Of a stretch of 64,000 bases of DNA, positions 26,750 to 35,023 are shown one piece after another. Made by a program: the position numbers and the translations under genes. The DNA comes from CAYVVT01 sp964454335. GTDB taxonomy: Bacteria; Fidelibacterota; UBA8477; JABMPR01. Location of the stretch: assembly GCA_964454335.1 (NCBI GenBank), contig CAYVVT010000001.1, positions 248,001 to 312,000 on the forward strand, read 5' to 3'. The notes beneath the pieces were generated by a model. That model was not told the origin of the DNA and searched no databases. It saw only the letters and a program-made list of their open reading frames with translations. Position 1 is the stretch's first letter. Each line of letters begins with the position of its first letter.

Positions 26750-27517
26750 TTGAAACAATATGAGTGTCTGTACATTGTAAATTCTGACATTGATGGTGAG
26801 GGGATCTCCAGGGTTACTGCGAGAATCCAGGAGCACCTCAAGAACAACGGTGGCGAAGTCGCCAATGTCCAGCATTGGGGCAAACGTAAACTCGCCTACA
26901 TGATCGAGAAACAGCGCTACGGCAATTTTGTCCTGATGCATTTCAGTGGTGAGAACCCGGACATGGCCACTTTTCAGCATGAGCTGGAAATTGACCGCGA
27001 TGTTCTTGCCTACATGAGCGTACGTCTGGAAAAATTCCCTGATTTTGATTCTCTCGCTGTACCACAGGCGTTCGATACTGACCGTAAACGCGGGATGGGT
27101 CAACGCCGTGGTGGTCGCTACCGTGATGATGAACGCGACGAAGCTCGGCCGGAAGTGGTCGAAAGTGTTGAAAAACCCGCCGCTGAGTCACCAGCGGAGG
27201 AGACTGAAATCGCTGCTGATGCTGAATCCGCGACTGAAGCAGTCGATGAAACGGCTGTTCCTGAAGAGACCGAGGTCGAGGCAACCGTTGAAGAGGCTGA
27301 TACAGCCGAGGAAACTGCTCCGGTTGAAGAAGCTGAAGCTGTAGAGGAAACAGTTGCTGAAACCGCCCCGGAAGATTCCGAAGAAGAAGAGCCCGGCATG
27401 GAAGCTGAAACCTCTGAAGCAACCGAAGAGGCTGTAAGTGAGGAAACGCCAGAAGAGGAAACACCCGCTGCAGAAGAAGAACCTGAAGCGGATGACGCCG
27501 AAAAGGATGGTGAATAA
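26750..27517 (+). CDS. rpsF: 30S ribosomal protein bS6 with long acidic extension
   Basis: 255 residues starting at TTG; AAGGAGG lies seven bases upstream and decides the start. Residues 1-95 are the bS6 fold (YECLYIVNSDIDGEG, GKRKLAYMIEKQRYGNFVLMHF). After a basic linker (RKRGMGQRRGGRY) comes a tail of about 125 residues made almost only of Glu, Ala, Thr, Val, Pro and Asp. Usual bS6 is 95-135 residues. It overlaps rpsR by one base. No ssb gene stands between rpsF and rpsR. Confidence 0.93.
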   Translation: MKQYECLYIVNSDIDGEGISRVTARIQEHLKNNGGEVANVQHWGKRKLAYMIEKQRYGNFVLMHFSGENPDMATFQHELEIDRDVLAYMSVRLEKFPDFDSLAVPQAFDTDRKRGMGQRRGGRYRDDERDEARPEVVESVEKPAAESPAEETEIAADAESATEAVDETAVPEETEVEATVEEADTAEETAPVEEAEAVEETVAETAPEDSEEEEPGMEAETSEATEEAVSEETPEEETPAAEEEPEADDAEKDGE

Positions 27518-27750
27518 TGAAGATGTTCGGATACAGAAAGAAGATCTGCAAGTTCTGTGAGAACAAGAAACTGGAGATCGACTACAAGAATCCCCAGATG
27601 CTGCGCCGTTTCATTACCGAGCAGGGCAAGATCCTGCCCCGGCGTATTACTGGTACCTGTGCCCTGCATCAACGGGAACTGGTGCGAGCCATCAAGCGTG
27701 CCCGGAATATCGCCCTGCTGCCGTATTCAACTGATGTGCGTAACGCTTAG
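27517..27750 (+). CDS. rpsR: 30S ribosomal protein bS18
   Basis: 77 residues. Cys of the zinc-binding form are visible in CKFCENKK and TGTCALHQREL; the core IDYKNPQMLRRFITEQGKILPRR is standard. Its ATG shares a base with the rpsF stop (TAATG). It binds bS6 on the small subunit platform. Confidence 0.97.
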   Translation: MKMFGYRKKICKFCENKKLEIDYKNPQMLRRFITEQGKILPRRITGTCALHQRELVRAIKRARNIALLPYSTDVRNA

Positions 27751-27768
27751 GGCCGGGAGGGTGTCATC

Positions 27769-28212
27769 ATGAAGATCATACTACGTGAAGATGTCGAAGC
27801 CCTGGGAGCCGCTGGTGAGATCACCTCGGTGAAGGACGGCTACGCGCGGAATTATCTGATTCCCCGTAAGCTGGCCTACCCGGCGACCAAGAGCTATCTG
27901 AAGGTCTACGAGGAGGAGCAGAAGCTCCGCAATAAGCGTGAAGCCCAGGCTACCGCCAAAGCTGAACAACTGGCCGCCAAATTGAGCAATCTGTCTCTGG
28001 AAACCACAGTTCAGGTGGGTGAAGATGACAAGGTGTTCGGTGCTGTGACGGCTGCCGATATTGCCAAGCTCCTGGCCGACAAGGGCTATGAGATCGATAA
28101 GCGCAATATCCTGCTGGAAGAACCCCTGAAAGCACTGGGTATCTATAATGTTCCCGTGAAGATCGCCACGGATATCAAGGCTGAGGTCAAGGTCTGGGTG
28201 ATCAAGGAATAG
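27769..28212 (+). CDS. rplI: 50S ribosomal protein bL9
   Basis: 147 residues, full length. N-terminal rRNA-binding domain MKIILREDVEALGAAGEITSVKDGYARNYLIP, a long central helix (EEEQKLRNKREAQATAKAEQ) and a C-terminal domain. GGGAGGG precedes the ATG. Last gene of the ribosomal protein group, followed by a strong terminator. Confidence 0.97.
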   Translation: MKIILREDVEALGAAGEITSVKDGYARNYLIPRKLAYPATKSYLKVYEEEQKLRNKREAQATAKAEQLAAKLSNLSLETTVQVGEDDKVFGAVTAADIAKLLADKGYEIDKRNILLEEPLKALGIYNVPVKIATDIKAEVKVWVIKE

Positions 28213-28236
28213 GACGTTCCTGTAAAAATGACCCTG

Positions 28237-28264
28237 AAAGCCCTCTCCTTCGAGAGGGCTTTTT
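28237..28264 (+). terminator. Strong intrinsic terminator after rplI
   Basis: AAAGCCCTCTC (28237-28247), loop CTTC, then GAGAGGGCTTT (28252-28262) and TTTT. Eleven perfect pairs. It sits 25 bases after the rplI stop and probably ends the hppA/ribosomal transcript. Confidence 0.93.
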
Positions 28265-28283
28265 AATTCAGGTATATCCAGGT

Positions 28284-28397
28284 GTCATCGCGAGGAGAAA
28301 ACTTCGTGAACGACGTGGCGATCCAGTTATAAAGTAGAAGGTGATACAGACTGGATCACCACACTTGTCTCTCTGCGTTCGACAAGCTCGTGATGAC
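28284..28397. repeat. Imperfect inverted repeat, dispersed-repeat type
   Basis: The left arm opens GTCATCGCGAGGAG and closes CGTGGCGATCCAGT (28284-28327). The right arm opens ACTGGATCACCACA and closes CTCGTGATGAC (28350-28397). The arms can fold on each other into a long imperfect hairpin. Repeats opening GTCATTGCGAG and closing GTGGCAATC are common in many bacterial genomes; this looks like a member. It lies between a terminator and the CPBP gene. Confidence 0.65.
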
Positions 28398-28463
28398 GAT
28401 TGTCTAAGAGGATTAGTCCTTGCTACTTTACTGTTTACCTCGCAACACCTATTTTCGCCGGTC

Positions 28464-29306
28464 ATGATCCTGCACGTATTCCAACGCCGCGAAGCCTACT
28501 TTCTGACAGTTTTCTCATTGCTGCTGGGGATACTCACAATCGGTATCATCGATTCGCTGGTCCCGGAAGAACTCACTGATACCATGCATAATCTCCTGCT
28601 AGGATTGGGTGAGGCCGCAATTCTCATTCCCATCATCCTGGTGCTGCGTCAACGTCATATCTCCATATGGCGTATCCTACCCTCCAGCCGGATCCATCCT
28701 ATTACACTGGGTGTGACGCTGCTGTTCACAGCTGGGATGCTGATCTTCATCGAATGGATCGACCGATTGCTGATCCGTTATTTTCCCATTCCAGAATTCC
28801 TGGAGGCCATGCAGCAGGACCTCGTCTGGGACTCGCTGGGAGAAGCCATTCTGCTGGCCCTGGCTGGTGTGGTCATCGCCTCCATTGTGGAAGAGATCAT
28901 TTTCAGGGGCGTTCTCCAGCAAAGCATTCTGTACTCTTACCGCTCACATATACCAGGTCTGGTCATCCCGACAGTGATCTTCGCCCTGTTCCACGTGCAG
29001 TACATGTTCTATTTACCAGCCGCACTGGAAGTGGTCATCCTATCGTTTACCCTGGTCTATATCGTTGACCGGACAGGAAATATCTTCCTGGCCATGCTGA
29101 GTCACGCACTGTTCAACCTCACAGCTTTTCTAAGTATCAGCAACTACGATGAGCTGGGTGAGACCCCCGAATTACTCGGTGCCGGGTGGCTCATTGTCGG
29201 CCTGATCCTTATTGCCGGCAGTTTCCTGTATCTGCAGCGGCTCCCGGATGTGCTGAAAGAGGATGTCCAGATCATCGAAGCCCCCTCGCTCGAAGAGGAT
29301 GATTAG
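28464..29306 (+). CDS. CPBP-family intramembrane metalloprotease
   Basis: 280 residues from MILHVFQRREAYF. An in-frame start at 28341 would place 41 residues inside the repeat and is less likely. Seven to eight hydrophobic segments. The Abi/CPBP motifs are intact: EEIIFR (Glu143, Glu144, Arg148), FALFH (His177) and SHALFN (His214). Family members cleave in the membrane (Rce1-like) and serve in protein maturation or bacteriocin-related roles. The acidic C-terminus (EAPSLEEDD) faces the cytoplasm by prediction. Confidence 0.88.
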   Translation: MILHVFQRREAYFLTVFSLLLGILTIGIIDSLVPEELTDTMHNLLLGLGEAAILIPIILVLRQRHISIWRILPSSRIHPITLGVTLLFTAGMLIFIEWIDRLLIRYFPIPEFLEAMQQDLVWDSLGEAILLALAGVVIASIVEEIIFRGVLQQSILYSYRSHIPGLVIPTVIFALFHVQYMFYLPAALEVVILSFTLVYIVDRTGNIFLAMLSHALFNLTAFLSISNYDELGETPELLGAGWLIVGLILIAGSFLYLQRLPDVLKEDVQIIEAPSLEEDD

Positions 29307-29611
29307 GATTTTGTGATTATATACGCCAGGGGTAACTTATTTGGCTGCCTGCTAGCAGTCTGGGCCGGTTTCAGTCTCGCCCAGAAGTGTTAGAAGCACA
29401 GGCAGACCACCCAGGAGACAGGTTGTCAATTGAGAAATATACACGTGAAACCTTGCGCTTTTATCTCAGCGAGAATAATCCCCTAGGGCATGATCCCCCA
29501 AAGTGCGTTGGAGATCACAAAGGTCCGGGATACGTGACCTGGATTATGGGAAAAACCCGGTATTAAAATATGTTTTACGCCTATTGAGTTTGACCAATGA
29601 AGGAGATGAAT
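29307..29611. other. Intergenic region of 305 bases
   Basis: No full gene is seen. A 26-codon frame from GTG at 29313 reads MIIYARGNLFGCLLAVWAGF and ends ...SLAQKC; it looks like a signal peptide without a mature part and may be a gene remnant. The right end holds AGGAG at 29601-29605, the ribosome site of the next gene. No clear promoter or terminator found. Confidence 0.4.
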
Positions 29612-30211
29612 ATGAAAAGAATACTGATCATTATAACCATCCTTGCCCTGGCATCGACCGTATTCGGCGCAGGGCTGGGCCTACAGGCCAGCCACGTTAC
29701 GGACCGTCAGGCCGGGACCATCATGATCTCCGGCGGTGGCAACTACCGTACGGACCTGGATGCCGATCTGAAACGCAGTGTCCTGGGGCTCAACACGGAC
29801 ATAGCCCTGTTCTTTGCACCGGTCCTGGCTGTCGGTGTCGAACTTGGATTTGGCCGTGACTTCCGTGAGATCAATGATATGGATGATCCTGACGAACGTA
29901 AGGAGACCGATCTGTATCTGGGTCCCCGGGCTTACTTCTTTTTCGGTGGCCGCCACAGTGAGTTGACGCCGTTTATCAAAGGCGGTCCGAATTTCAGACG
30001 CCAGAAACTCTATCTCAATGATGAGGTCGTCGCCGAAAGCGAATCTGAGCTAGGCATCACGGCCAGCGTCGGCGTGTTGCTGAACCTGGCCAAAAATGTC
30101 GGTATCTCAGTCGAAGCTGTTTACAATTTTGACCGGGGTACTGCGGTAGAGGAGATCGATACCCAGCAGCTGCTGTTGCAGTTCGGGATCCGCTCATTCC
30201 TGGGTGAGTGA
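29612..30211 (+). CDS. Small outer-membrane beta-barrel protein
   Basis: 199 residues from MKRILIIITI; AGGAG six bases upstream decides the start. Signal peptide cleaved near STVFGA. The mature part has alternating amphipathic strands, an acidic turn (EINDMDDPDERKE), and a glycine/aromatic pattern (LYLGPRAYFFFGG) like OmpA-type or porin-like eight-strand barrels, ending IRSFLGE. It shares its last bases with the next gene. Function unknown. Confidence 0.75.
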   Translation: MKRILIIITILALASTVFGAGLGLQASHVTDRQAGTIMISGGGNYRTDLDADLKRSVLGLNTDIALFFAPVLAVGVELGFGRDFREINDMDDPDERKETDLYLGPRAYFFFGGRHSELTPFIKGGPNFRRQKLYLNDEVVAESESELGITASVGVLLNLAKNVGISVEAVYNFDRGTAVEEIDTQQLLLQFGIRSFLGE

Positions 30212-31092
30212 TCAACAATACCCATAAAATTGAATCCTTCGACGATCTGAGACAGGTCGTCGACCGTCGTCCCAAGCGACGGGTGGCCCTGGCTGCAGCC
30301 GAGGACAAGGTCCTGCTGATGGCTGCAGCTCAGGCCCAACGGGAGGGCATGGCGGATTTTACCCTGGTAGGTGAACCCGGCGGGATATTCAATCTGCTGT
30401 CCCAACTGTCCCTGGACATCAGTTTCGACATCATCGAATCCTTTGAACCGGCCAAAACCTCTGTGGACCTGGTACGTGCCGGAGAAGCCGACCTGCTGAT
30501 GAAGGGACACCTGCCTACCAAGGATCTACTCAAAGCGGTGCTCGATCCGGGTAAAGGATTGCGGGCCGGTGAGCGGTTGAACCACATTGCCGTGATCGAG
30601 TCACCGCGATACCACAAACTCCTGTTCATCACTGACGGAGGTATCAATCTCCAGTATGATCGTGAGACCTTTGTCCAGATCGTCCATAACTCCACCAGCT
30701 ATGTCACCCGCTTTGGTGTGAACGAACCCCTGGTGGGTATGATGACCCTCACCGAGGAAGTGAATGAGAAGATATCGGAAACCATTCTGGCCCGGGATGT
30801 GGTGGCAGAGCTTTCCACTGAGATCAGTATTGAAGGTCCCATTGCTCCGGATGTCGCCCTGTCCAAGGAAGCCGCCATACAGAAGGGTATCGACTCGGCC
30901 ATCGCCGGTGAGGTGGACATCATGGTGATGCCTAACACCACCGCCGCCAATCACCTGGTGAAGGGGCTCAATCTGCTGGGTAATTGTCTGGTAGGGGGTG
31001 TTATCGTCGGAGCCACGGTACCCATCATCCTGCTTAGCCGGTCGGACAGTACCCAGACCAAGTACCGTTCCATCCTGCTGGGACTTATTTAG
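30208..31092 (+). CDS. Phosphate butyryl/acetyltransferase family enzyme
   Basis: 294 residues, GTG start overlapping the barrel-gene stop. Ptb/Pta fold: RVALAAAEDKVLLMAAAQAQREGM, DLLMKGHLPTKDLLKAVL, FITDGGINL, GPIAPDVALSKEAA and DIMVMPNTTAANHLVKGL. Length fits phosphate butyryltransferase. It moves an acyl group between CoA and phosphate. No acyl kinase gene (buk or ack) is next to it. Its end overlaps the transaldolase-like gene tail to tail by 8 bases. Confidence 0.9.
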   Translation: MINNTHKIESFDDLRQVVDRRPKRRVALAAAEDKVLLMAAAQAQREGMADFTLVGEPGGIFNLLSQLSLDISFDIIESFEPAKTSVDLVRAGEADLLMKGHLPTKDLLKAVLDPGKGLRAGERLNHIAVIESPRYHKLLFITDGGINLQYDRETFVQIVHNSTSYVTRFGVNEPLVGMMTLTEEVNEKISETILARDVVAELSTEISIEGPIAPDVALSKEAAIQKGIDSAIAGEVDIMVMPNTTAANHLVKGLNLLGNCLVGGVIVGATVPIILLSRSDSTQTKYRSILLGLI

Positions 31093-31723
31093 GCTCCAGT
31101 CCCACTCCCTTTTTATTAAAAGAATCAAGCGCTGCGCGAGAATGTTCATTCTCATGCAGGGATCGCAATATTGCCAAAGGCATGGTGAGATGCTGTGCAC
31201 CGGCCAGGTGCGCAGCGATAACTTCGGGTCTGTTCTTTAAGGATGCTGCCAGGATCTCCGTCTCGCTGCCATCCAGGACCTTGGAGATCTGTTCCAGAAG
31301 CTGTAGTCCATCGCCCATCAATCGACTGGCACGGTTGATATAGACAGCGATATAGCGAGCTCCCGCTTCCCTGGCCAGCAGAGCCTGGGCGGGATCAAAG
31401 ATGGCCGTGGGGCAGCAGGGGATCAATTGTTCTTCGGATGCAAACCTGAATCCCAGCTCGGATGGCGGCAGTTTCAGTACCAGGCGTTCCTCCAGGATAT
31501 CACGGGCCATGGCCGCCTCGCGGTGCATCTCGGCAAGCGTAGGCGCAATGAGTTGATAAAAAATAGGCGTCAGCCTGCTCTCACTCAAAGCCTGCAGAAC
31601 TTCCGCGGGATCGGCACCCGCCTGGGCAAGGAGGGTGGGATTGGTAGTGATACCTGAGACCCAGCCCAGATCCGCGGCGGATCGAATGTCTGAGGCATCT
31701 GCTGAATCGATGAATATGGCCAT
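31085..31723 (-). CDS. Transaldolase / fructose-6-phosphate aldolase-like protein
   Basis: 212 residues from MAIFIDSADASDIRSAADLG; GGGAGG nine bases upstream supports this ATG, and upstream in-frame sequence is not needed. TalC-type features: SGITTNPTLL near the start, Schiff-base Lys in LVLKLPPSE, and a C-terminal Phe/Lys-rich tail. Length equals the small single-domain transaldolases. It probably acts in the pentose phosphate pathway or as a small aldolase. Convergent with the phosphotransacylase gene. Confidence 0.87.
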   Translation of the reverse strand: MAIFIDSADASDIRSAADLGWVSGITTNPTLLAQAGADPAEVLQALSESRLTPIFYQLIAPTLAEMHREAAMARDILEERLVLKLPPSELGFRFASEEQLIPCCPTAIFDPAQALLAREAGARYIAVYINRASRLMGDGLQLLEQISKVLDGSETEILAASLKNRPEVIAAHLAGAQHLTMPLAILRSLHENEHSRAALDSFNKKGVGLEPK

Positions 31724-31828
31724 GGGTATTCCCTCCCTTGAATGATCAAAATCTGACCTGCTGAGCTGAAATGCAATAACTGATCCATTGACTTTCAAAC
31801 CCCTGGTGCACCGCTTAGATTTCGAGCC

Positions 31829-33079
31829 ATGTCTGAACAGCCGACATACAAGGTCCATACACGGAATACGGTCTTCAACGCCCTTGCAGAGGGAATGTGG
31901 GGTTTCGCATTTGCATTCCACAACATGCAGTCGGTTATCCCGGTCTTCCTTGCCACCCTGGGGGCCTCAGCCTGGCTTATCGGCATGATCCCGGGTGGAT
32001 TCGTTATCCTGCTGGCCCTGCCACAACTGGCATCCGCAACGGTGTTCAGGGGTTATCTCAATGTCAAGAAGTTGAATCTCCTGTTGCACATGGCCCTGGC
32101 GCCCTTCGCGCTGGGCATGGTGATATTCTTCTTTTTCCTGGAGATGACGGGGCCGAAGGCCATCCTCCTCTATATGCTCATGTTCATTGGTTATTCCCTG
32201 GCCATCGGTGTGCTTGTGCCGGTATGGGCTGATTTCCTGGCTTCAGTGACCGTTGCCAGCCGGCGGGGCAGATTCTTCGGTATCACCTTCACCGCCAACG
32301 CCCTCATGGGTATGGTGGGCGGATATTGTCTGAAGCTGATCCTGGAAAGCGGACGCTACACATTTCCCGCAAACTTTGGCCTGGGCTGGCTGATCATGGT
32401 CATCGGTATCACCATCGGGACGAGCTTCTTCTTCTTCATGAAGACCATCAACGAGCCCAAAGTACCGGATGCGGACCAGGGACGATGGTGGCAGCGTATT
32501 CTGCGCATCTACACCCGCAACCCAAATTTCAGACAATATATCTACAGCAGGATGTTCGGCGCTGCGGCCATGATGCCTGTTGCCTTCTACGCTATCGATA
32601 TTCAGGCACGCTATGATCTGCCGGTGAGCAGCGTGGGCTCCTTCACCTTCTTCCTGGTCTTTGGAACGGCCATTTTCAATTACCTGCTAGGCTACCTGGG
32701 CGACACGGTCAACCGTAAACTTTCAGTTTCATTCTATTTCACCGGACATATCCTGGCTCTGCTGGTAGCCCTGTTCCTTGACCATGTATGGGCCGGCTAC
32801 CTGATCTTCTTCATCATCGGGATGGCCAACGGATCCATGCAATCATCATTCATGGTGTTCGTTTACGAGTTCGCAGGCGAAAGCGGTGACCGGAAGCTGC
32901 ACTACGCAGCGCTGGATACTGCGGTAGCACCTGTACTTTTTCTTTTCATCAGCGTTGCCGGACTGATTGTGGAGTCATACGGCTATAGTACGCTCTACTA
33001 TATCGCCCTGGCTTCCATGCTGGCAGGGCTGGGGCTATTTGTTTTCAAGGTGAGACAACCGACTGAGGCAGCAGGCTAG
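31829..33079 (+). CDS. Major facilitator superfamily transporter
   Basis: 416 residues with about 12 hydrophobic helices in two halves. Between helices 4 and 5 a VTVASRRGRFFG loop resembles the MFS loop motif; the cytoplasmic mid-loop is around PDADQGRWWQRIL. Opening NALAEGMWGFAFAFHNMQSVIPVFLATLGAS is typical of an uncharacterised MFS group. Substrate unknown. It is divergent from the transaldolase-like gene (105-base gap). Confidence 0.88.
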   Translation: MSEQPTYKVHTRNTVFNALAEGMWGFAFAFHNMQSVIPVFLATLGASAWLIGMIPGGFVILLALPQLASATVFRGYLNVKKLNLLLHMALAPFALGMVIFFFFLEMTGPKAILLYMLMFIGYSLAIGVLVPVWADFLASVTVASRRGRFFGITFTANALMGMVGGYCLKLILESGRYTFPANFGLGWLIMVIGITIGTSFFFFMKTINEPKVPDADQGRWWQRILRIYTRNPNFRQYIYSRMFGAAAMMPVAFYAIDIQARYDLPVSSVGSFTFFLVFGTAIFNYLLGYLGDTVNRKLSVSFYFTGHILALLVALFLDHVWAGYLIFFIIGMANGSMQSSFMVFVYEFAGESGDRKLHYAALDTAVAPVLFLFISVAGLIVESYGYSTLYYIALASMLAGLGLFVFKVRQPTEAAG

Positions 33080-33097
33080 TTGACCCTGGAACGTGAG

Positions 33098-33124
33098 GTC
33101 ACCCTGCGATTAGCTCAAGGTGAC
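33098..33124. repeat. Short inverted repeat between convergent genes
   Basis: GTCACC (33098-33103) and GGTGAC (33119-33124) around a 15-base centre that begins CTGCGATTAGC. It resembles a decayed end of the larger inverted repeat at 41880-42038. It sits between the ends of the MFS and mutM genes and could help end transcription. Confidence 0.4.
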
Positions 33125-33142
33125 TTGTCGGGTATCTAATAT

Positions 33143-33952
33143 CTATACATACTTCGGCTGGCAGTGCGGGCAGAAATGTGTCCCCCGCTGACCCACGAAG
33201 ATCTTCTCGATCTCCGCAGCGCAATTGGGACAGGGCTTGCCAGTATGGCCGTAAATAAGAAGCTGATCCTGATAGCTGCCTGATTCTCCATCTCCATGGA
33301 CAAAGGAAAGGACGGTGGTGCCCTGGTAGCGTATGCTGTCCCTGAGGACCTTCCGGATGGCGCGATGCAATTTCGTGATCTGTTCCGGTCTAAGCGCACT
33401 GGCAGTGGACAAAGGGTGGACACCGGCCCGGAACAGCACCTCGTCTGCATAGATGTTTCCCAGACCTGCCAAGAAGGCTTGATCCAGGAGTAGCGGTTTG
33501 ATCTGCCGGCTGCGGTCTTTAAGCATCTGAGTGAAACGCTGCGCAGTGAAACGGTTGGAAAGGGGTTCGGGACCGAGGGCAGGTAATCCATCTTCCGGCC
33601 TCTTGGCCAGGATCATGCGCCCAAATTTCCGGGTATCCATAAAGTACAGTGAGTTGCCTGACTCGAAATCAAGACGGACGGTGACGCGTTTCTCATTTTC
33701 CACGGGTGGCAGCATAGTGGACAGTCGACCTGTCATGCGCAGGTGAACCAGCAACACACTTTCGTCCAGGTGGATCTGGATGAATTTGGCCCGCCGGGTC
33801 ACATCCCTGATGGTCCTTCCCGGGAGTTCGTCCAGGGCAGTATCAGGACGCAGGGCTTTCTGCCAGAAGCATTCCACCTGCTGGATCTTTTCGCCGACAA
33901 TTTTTGGCCGTAATCCGCGAACGACGGTCTCGACCTCAGGGAGTTCAGGCAT
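33143..33952 (-). CDS. mutM: Formamidopyrimidine-DNA glycosylase
   Basis: 269 residues. N-terminal PELPEVE with the catalytic Pro and Glu, HLRMTGRL region, helix-two-turn-helix FLAGLGNIYADEVLF, and a C-terminal zinc finger CPNC...CPHC with GQRGTHFC. All key residues present. It removes 8-oxoguanine and ring-opened purines. An AP endonuclease gene lies 66 bases upstream on the same strand, making a base-excision repair pair. Confidence 0.97.
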   Translation of the reverse strand: MPELPEVETVVRGLRPKIVGEKIQQVECFWQKALRPDTALDELPGRTIRDVTRRAKFIQIHLDESVLLVHLRMTGRLSTMLPPVENEKRVTVRLDFESGNSLYFMDTRKFGRMILAKRPEDGLPALGPEPLSNRFTAQRFTQMLKDRSRQIKPLLLDQAFLAGLGNIYADEVLFRAGVHPLSTASALRPEQITKLHRAIRKVLRDSIRYQGTTVLSFVHGDGESGSYQDQLLIYGHTGKPCPNCAAEIEKIFVGQRGTHFCPHCQPKYV

Positions 33953-33969
33953 GAGTCAATTCCTGATTC

Positions 33970-34019
33970 AGAATTGAGAAATCCGAATTCGGGGTCCTCA
34001 ATCCTTAATCCTCAATTCT
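33970..34019. repeat. Inverted repeat in the xthA-mutM gap
   Basis: AGAATTGAG (33970-33978) pairs with CTCAATTCT (34011-34019), enclosing variants of CTCAATCC / TTAATCC repeated about every ten bases. It touches the xthA stop codon and lies just before mutM. Possibly a weak terminator or a decaying small repeat. Confidence 0.45.
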
Positions 34020-34786
34020 CAATCCGTATTCAGAACCAGACTGATGGGGCAATGGTCCGAACCCAAAATATCAGGATGTATCCTGGCGGCTTCAACCTGG
34101 TCCTGCAACTTCTCACTTACCAGGAAATAGTCGATACGCCAGCCGACATTATTGGCCCGGGCGTTGGCCCGAAAGCTCCACCAGGTATAGTAGCCGTTCA
34201 CATCGGGGTGCTGATCCCGGAAGGGATCATACAGTCCGCTGTCCAGGTAACGATCCACCCAGACACGTTCTTCCGGCATGAATCCCGAGGTCTTCTCATT
34301 GGCCTTGGGACGGGCCAGATCGATCTCGGTGTGCGCTGTATTGTAGTCGCCCACGATGACGACGGGTTTGACCTTGTCGAGTTCCCGGAAATGTTCCTGC
34401 AGGGAACCATAGAATCGCAACTTGTAGTCAAGCCGATCCTGATCTTTCTGGCCATTGGGAAAATAGATATTGTAGAGATAGAAGGTGTTGAACTCCGTGA
34501 GAACGATACGGCCTTCACGATTGAATTGCTCCTTCAGGACCTCGGTTTCCACCGATAACGGTTCCTGACGCGTCCAGGTTGCAACGCCGCTGTAACCCTT
34601 TCGTTCTGCAGAATGGTAGAACGCCTGGTATCCAGCTGGATCAACGAGTTCGTCATCCAGTTGATCAGGTTGGGCTTTGGTCTCCTGCAGACAGAGGACG
34701 TCGGGTTGATCTATATTGAACCAGTCCAGCAGACCCTTCTTCGTGGCGGCCCTGATACCGTTTACATTCCATGATACTATGCGCAT
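34019..34786 (-). CDS. xthA: Exodeoxyribonuclease III (AP endonuclease)
   Basis: 255 residues. Exonuclease-endonuclease-phosphatase fold: SWNVNGIRA, catalytic Glu in CLQETKA, YNIYFPNG, VGDYNTAHTEIDL, the WRIDYFL block and SDHCPISL with the catalytic His. It cuts DNA at abasic sites after glycosylase action. Same strand as mutM. Confidence 0.96.
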   Translation of the reverse strand: MRIVSWNVNGIRAATKKGLLDWFNIDQPDVLCLQETKAQPDQLDDELVDPAGYQAFYHSAERKGYSGVATWTRQEPLSVETEVLKEQFNREGRIVLTEFNTFYLYNIYFPNGQKDQDRLDYKLRFYGSLQEHFRELDKVKPVVIVGDYNTAHTEIDLARPKANEKTSGFMPEERVWVDRYLDSGLYDPFRDQHPDVNGYYTWWSFRANARANNVGWRIDYFLVSEKLQDQVEAARIHPDILGSDHCPISLVLNTD

Positions 34787-34914
34787 AATTGACTCCTTTG
34801 AGAATCAACAAAATAAATGACGTGTTTTGTAAAGCAATAAGCTTGGTCCGTGAGCGTCGCCGCGATACATCACTAAACGAACTCAGATCGTAAGGCTTGT
34901 TATTAAAACGACAG

Positions 34915-34943
34915 TTTACAATCGAGTCGATTGTAGCTATTCT
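34915..34943 (+). promoter_or_regulatory. Candidate promoter and operator of the Yej-type operon
   Basis: -35 box TTTACA (34915-34920), 17-base spacer, -10 box TATTCT (34938-34943). A perfect palindrome ACAATCGAGTCGATTGT (34918-34934) overlaps the -35 box and spacer and looks like a repressor site. The gene starts 80 bases further on at 35024. Confidence 0.55.
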
Positions 34944-35023
34944 GGTATGAAAAATGTATGTTCTCGCTCCATAAAATGAGCAGAACGAATTATTCACCGA
35001 TAAAGAAAAATTGAGGAAGAACC

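Noticed and set aside
26750..27517. Frameshift as a cause of the long bS6 tail
   Set aside because: The tail continues in one frame to a stop that overlaps the rpsR start in the normal way, and codon use is consistent, so an error is not needed.
26943..27672. Long minus-strand frames opposite rpsF, one rich in Ser/Ala
   Set aside because: They mirror the repetitive acidic codons of the bS6 tail (GAA/GCT read as TTC/AGC) and have no start signals.
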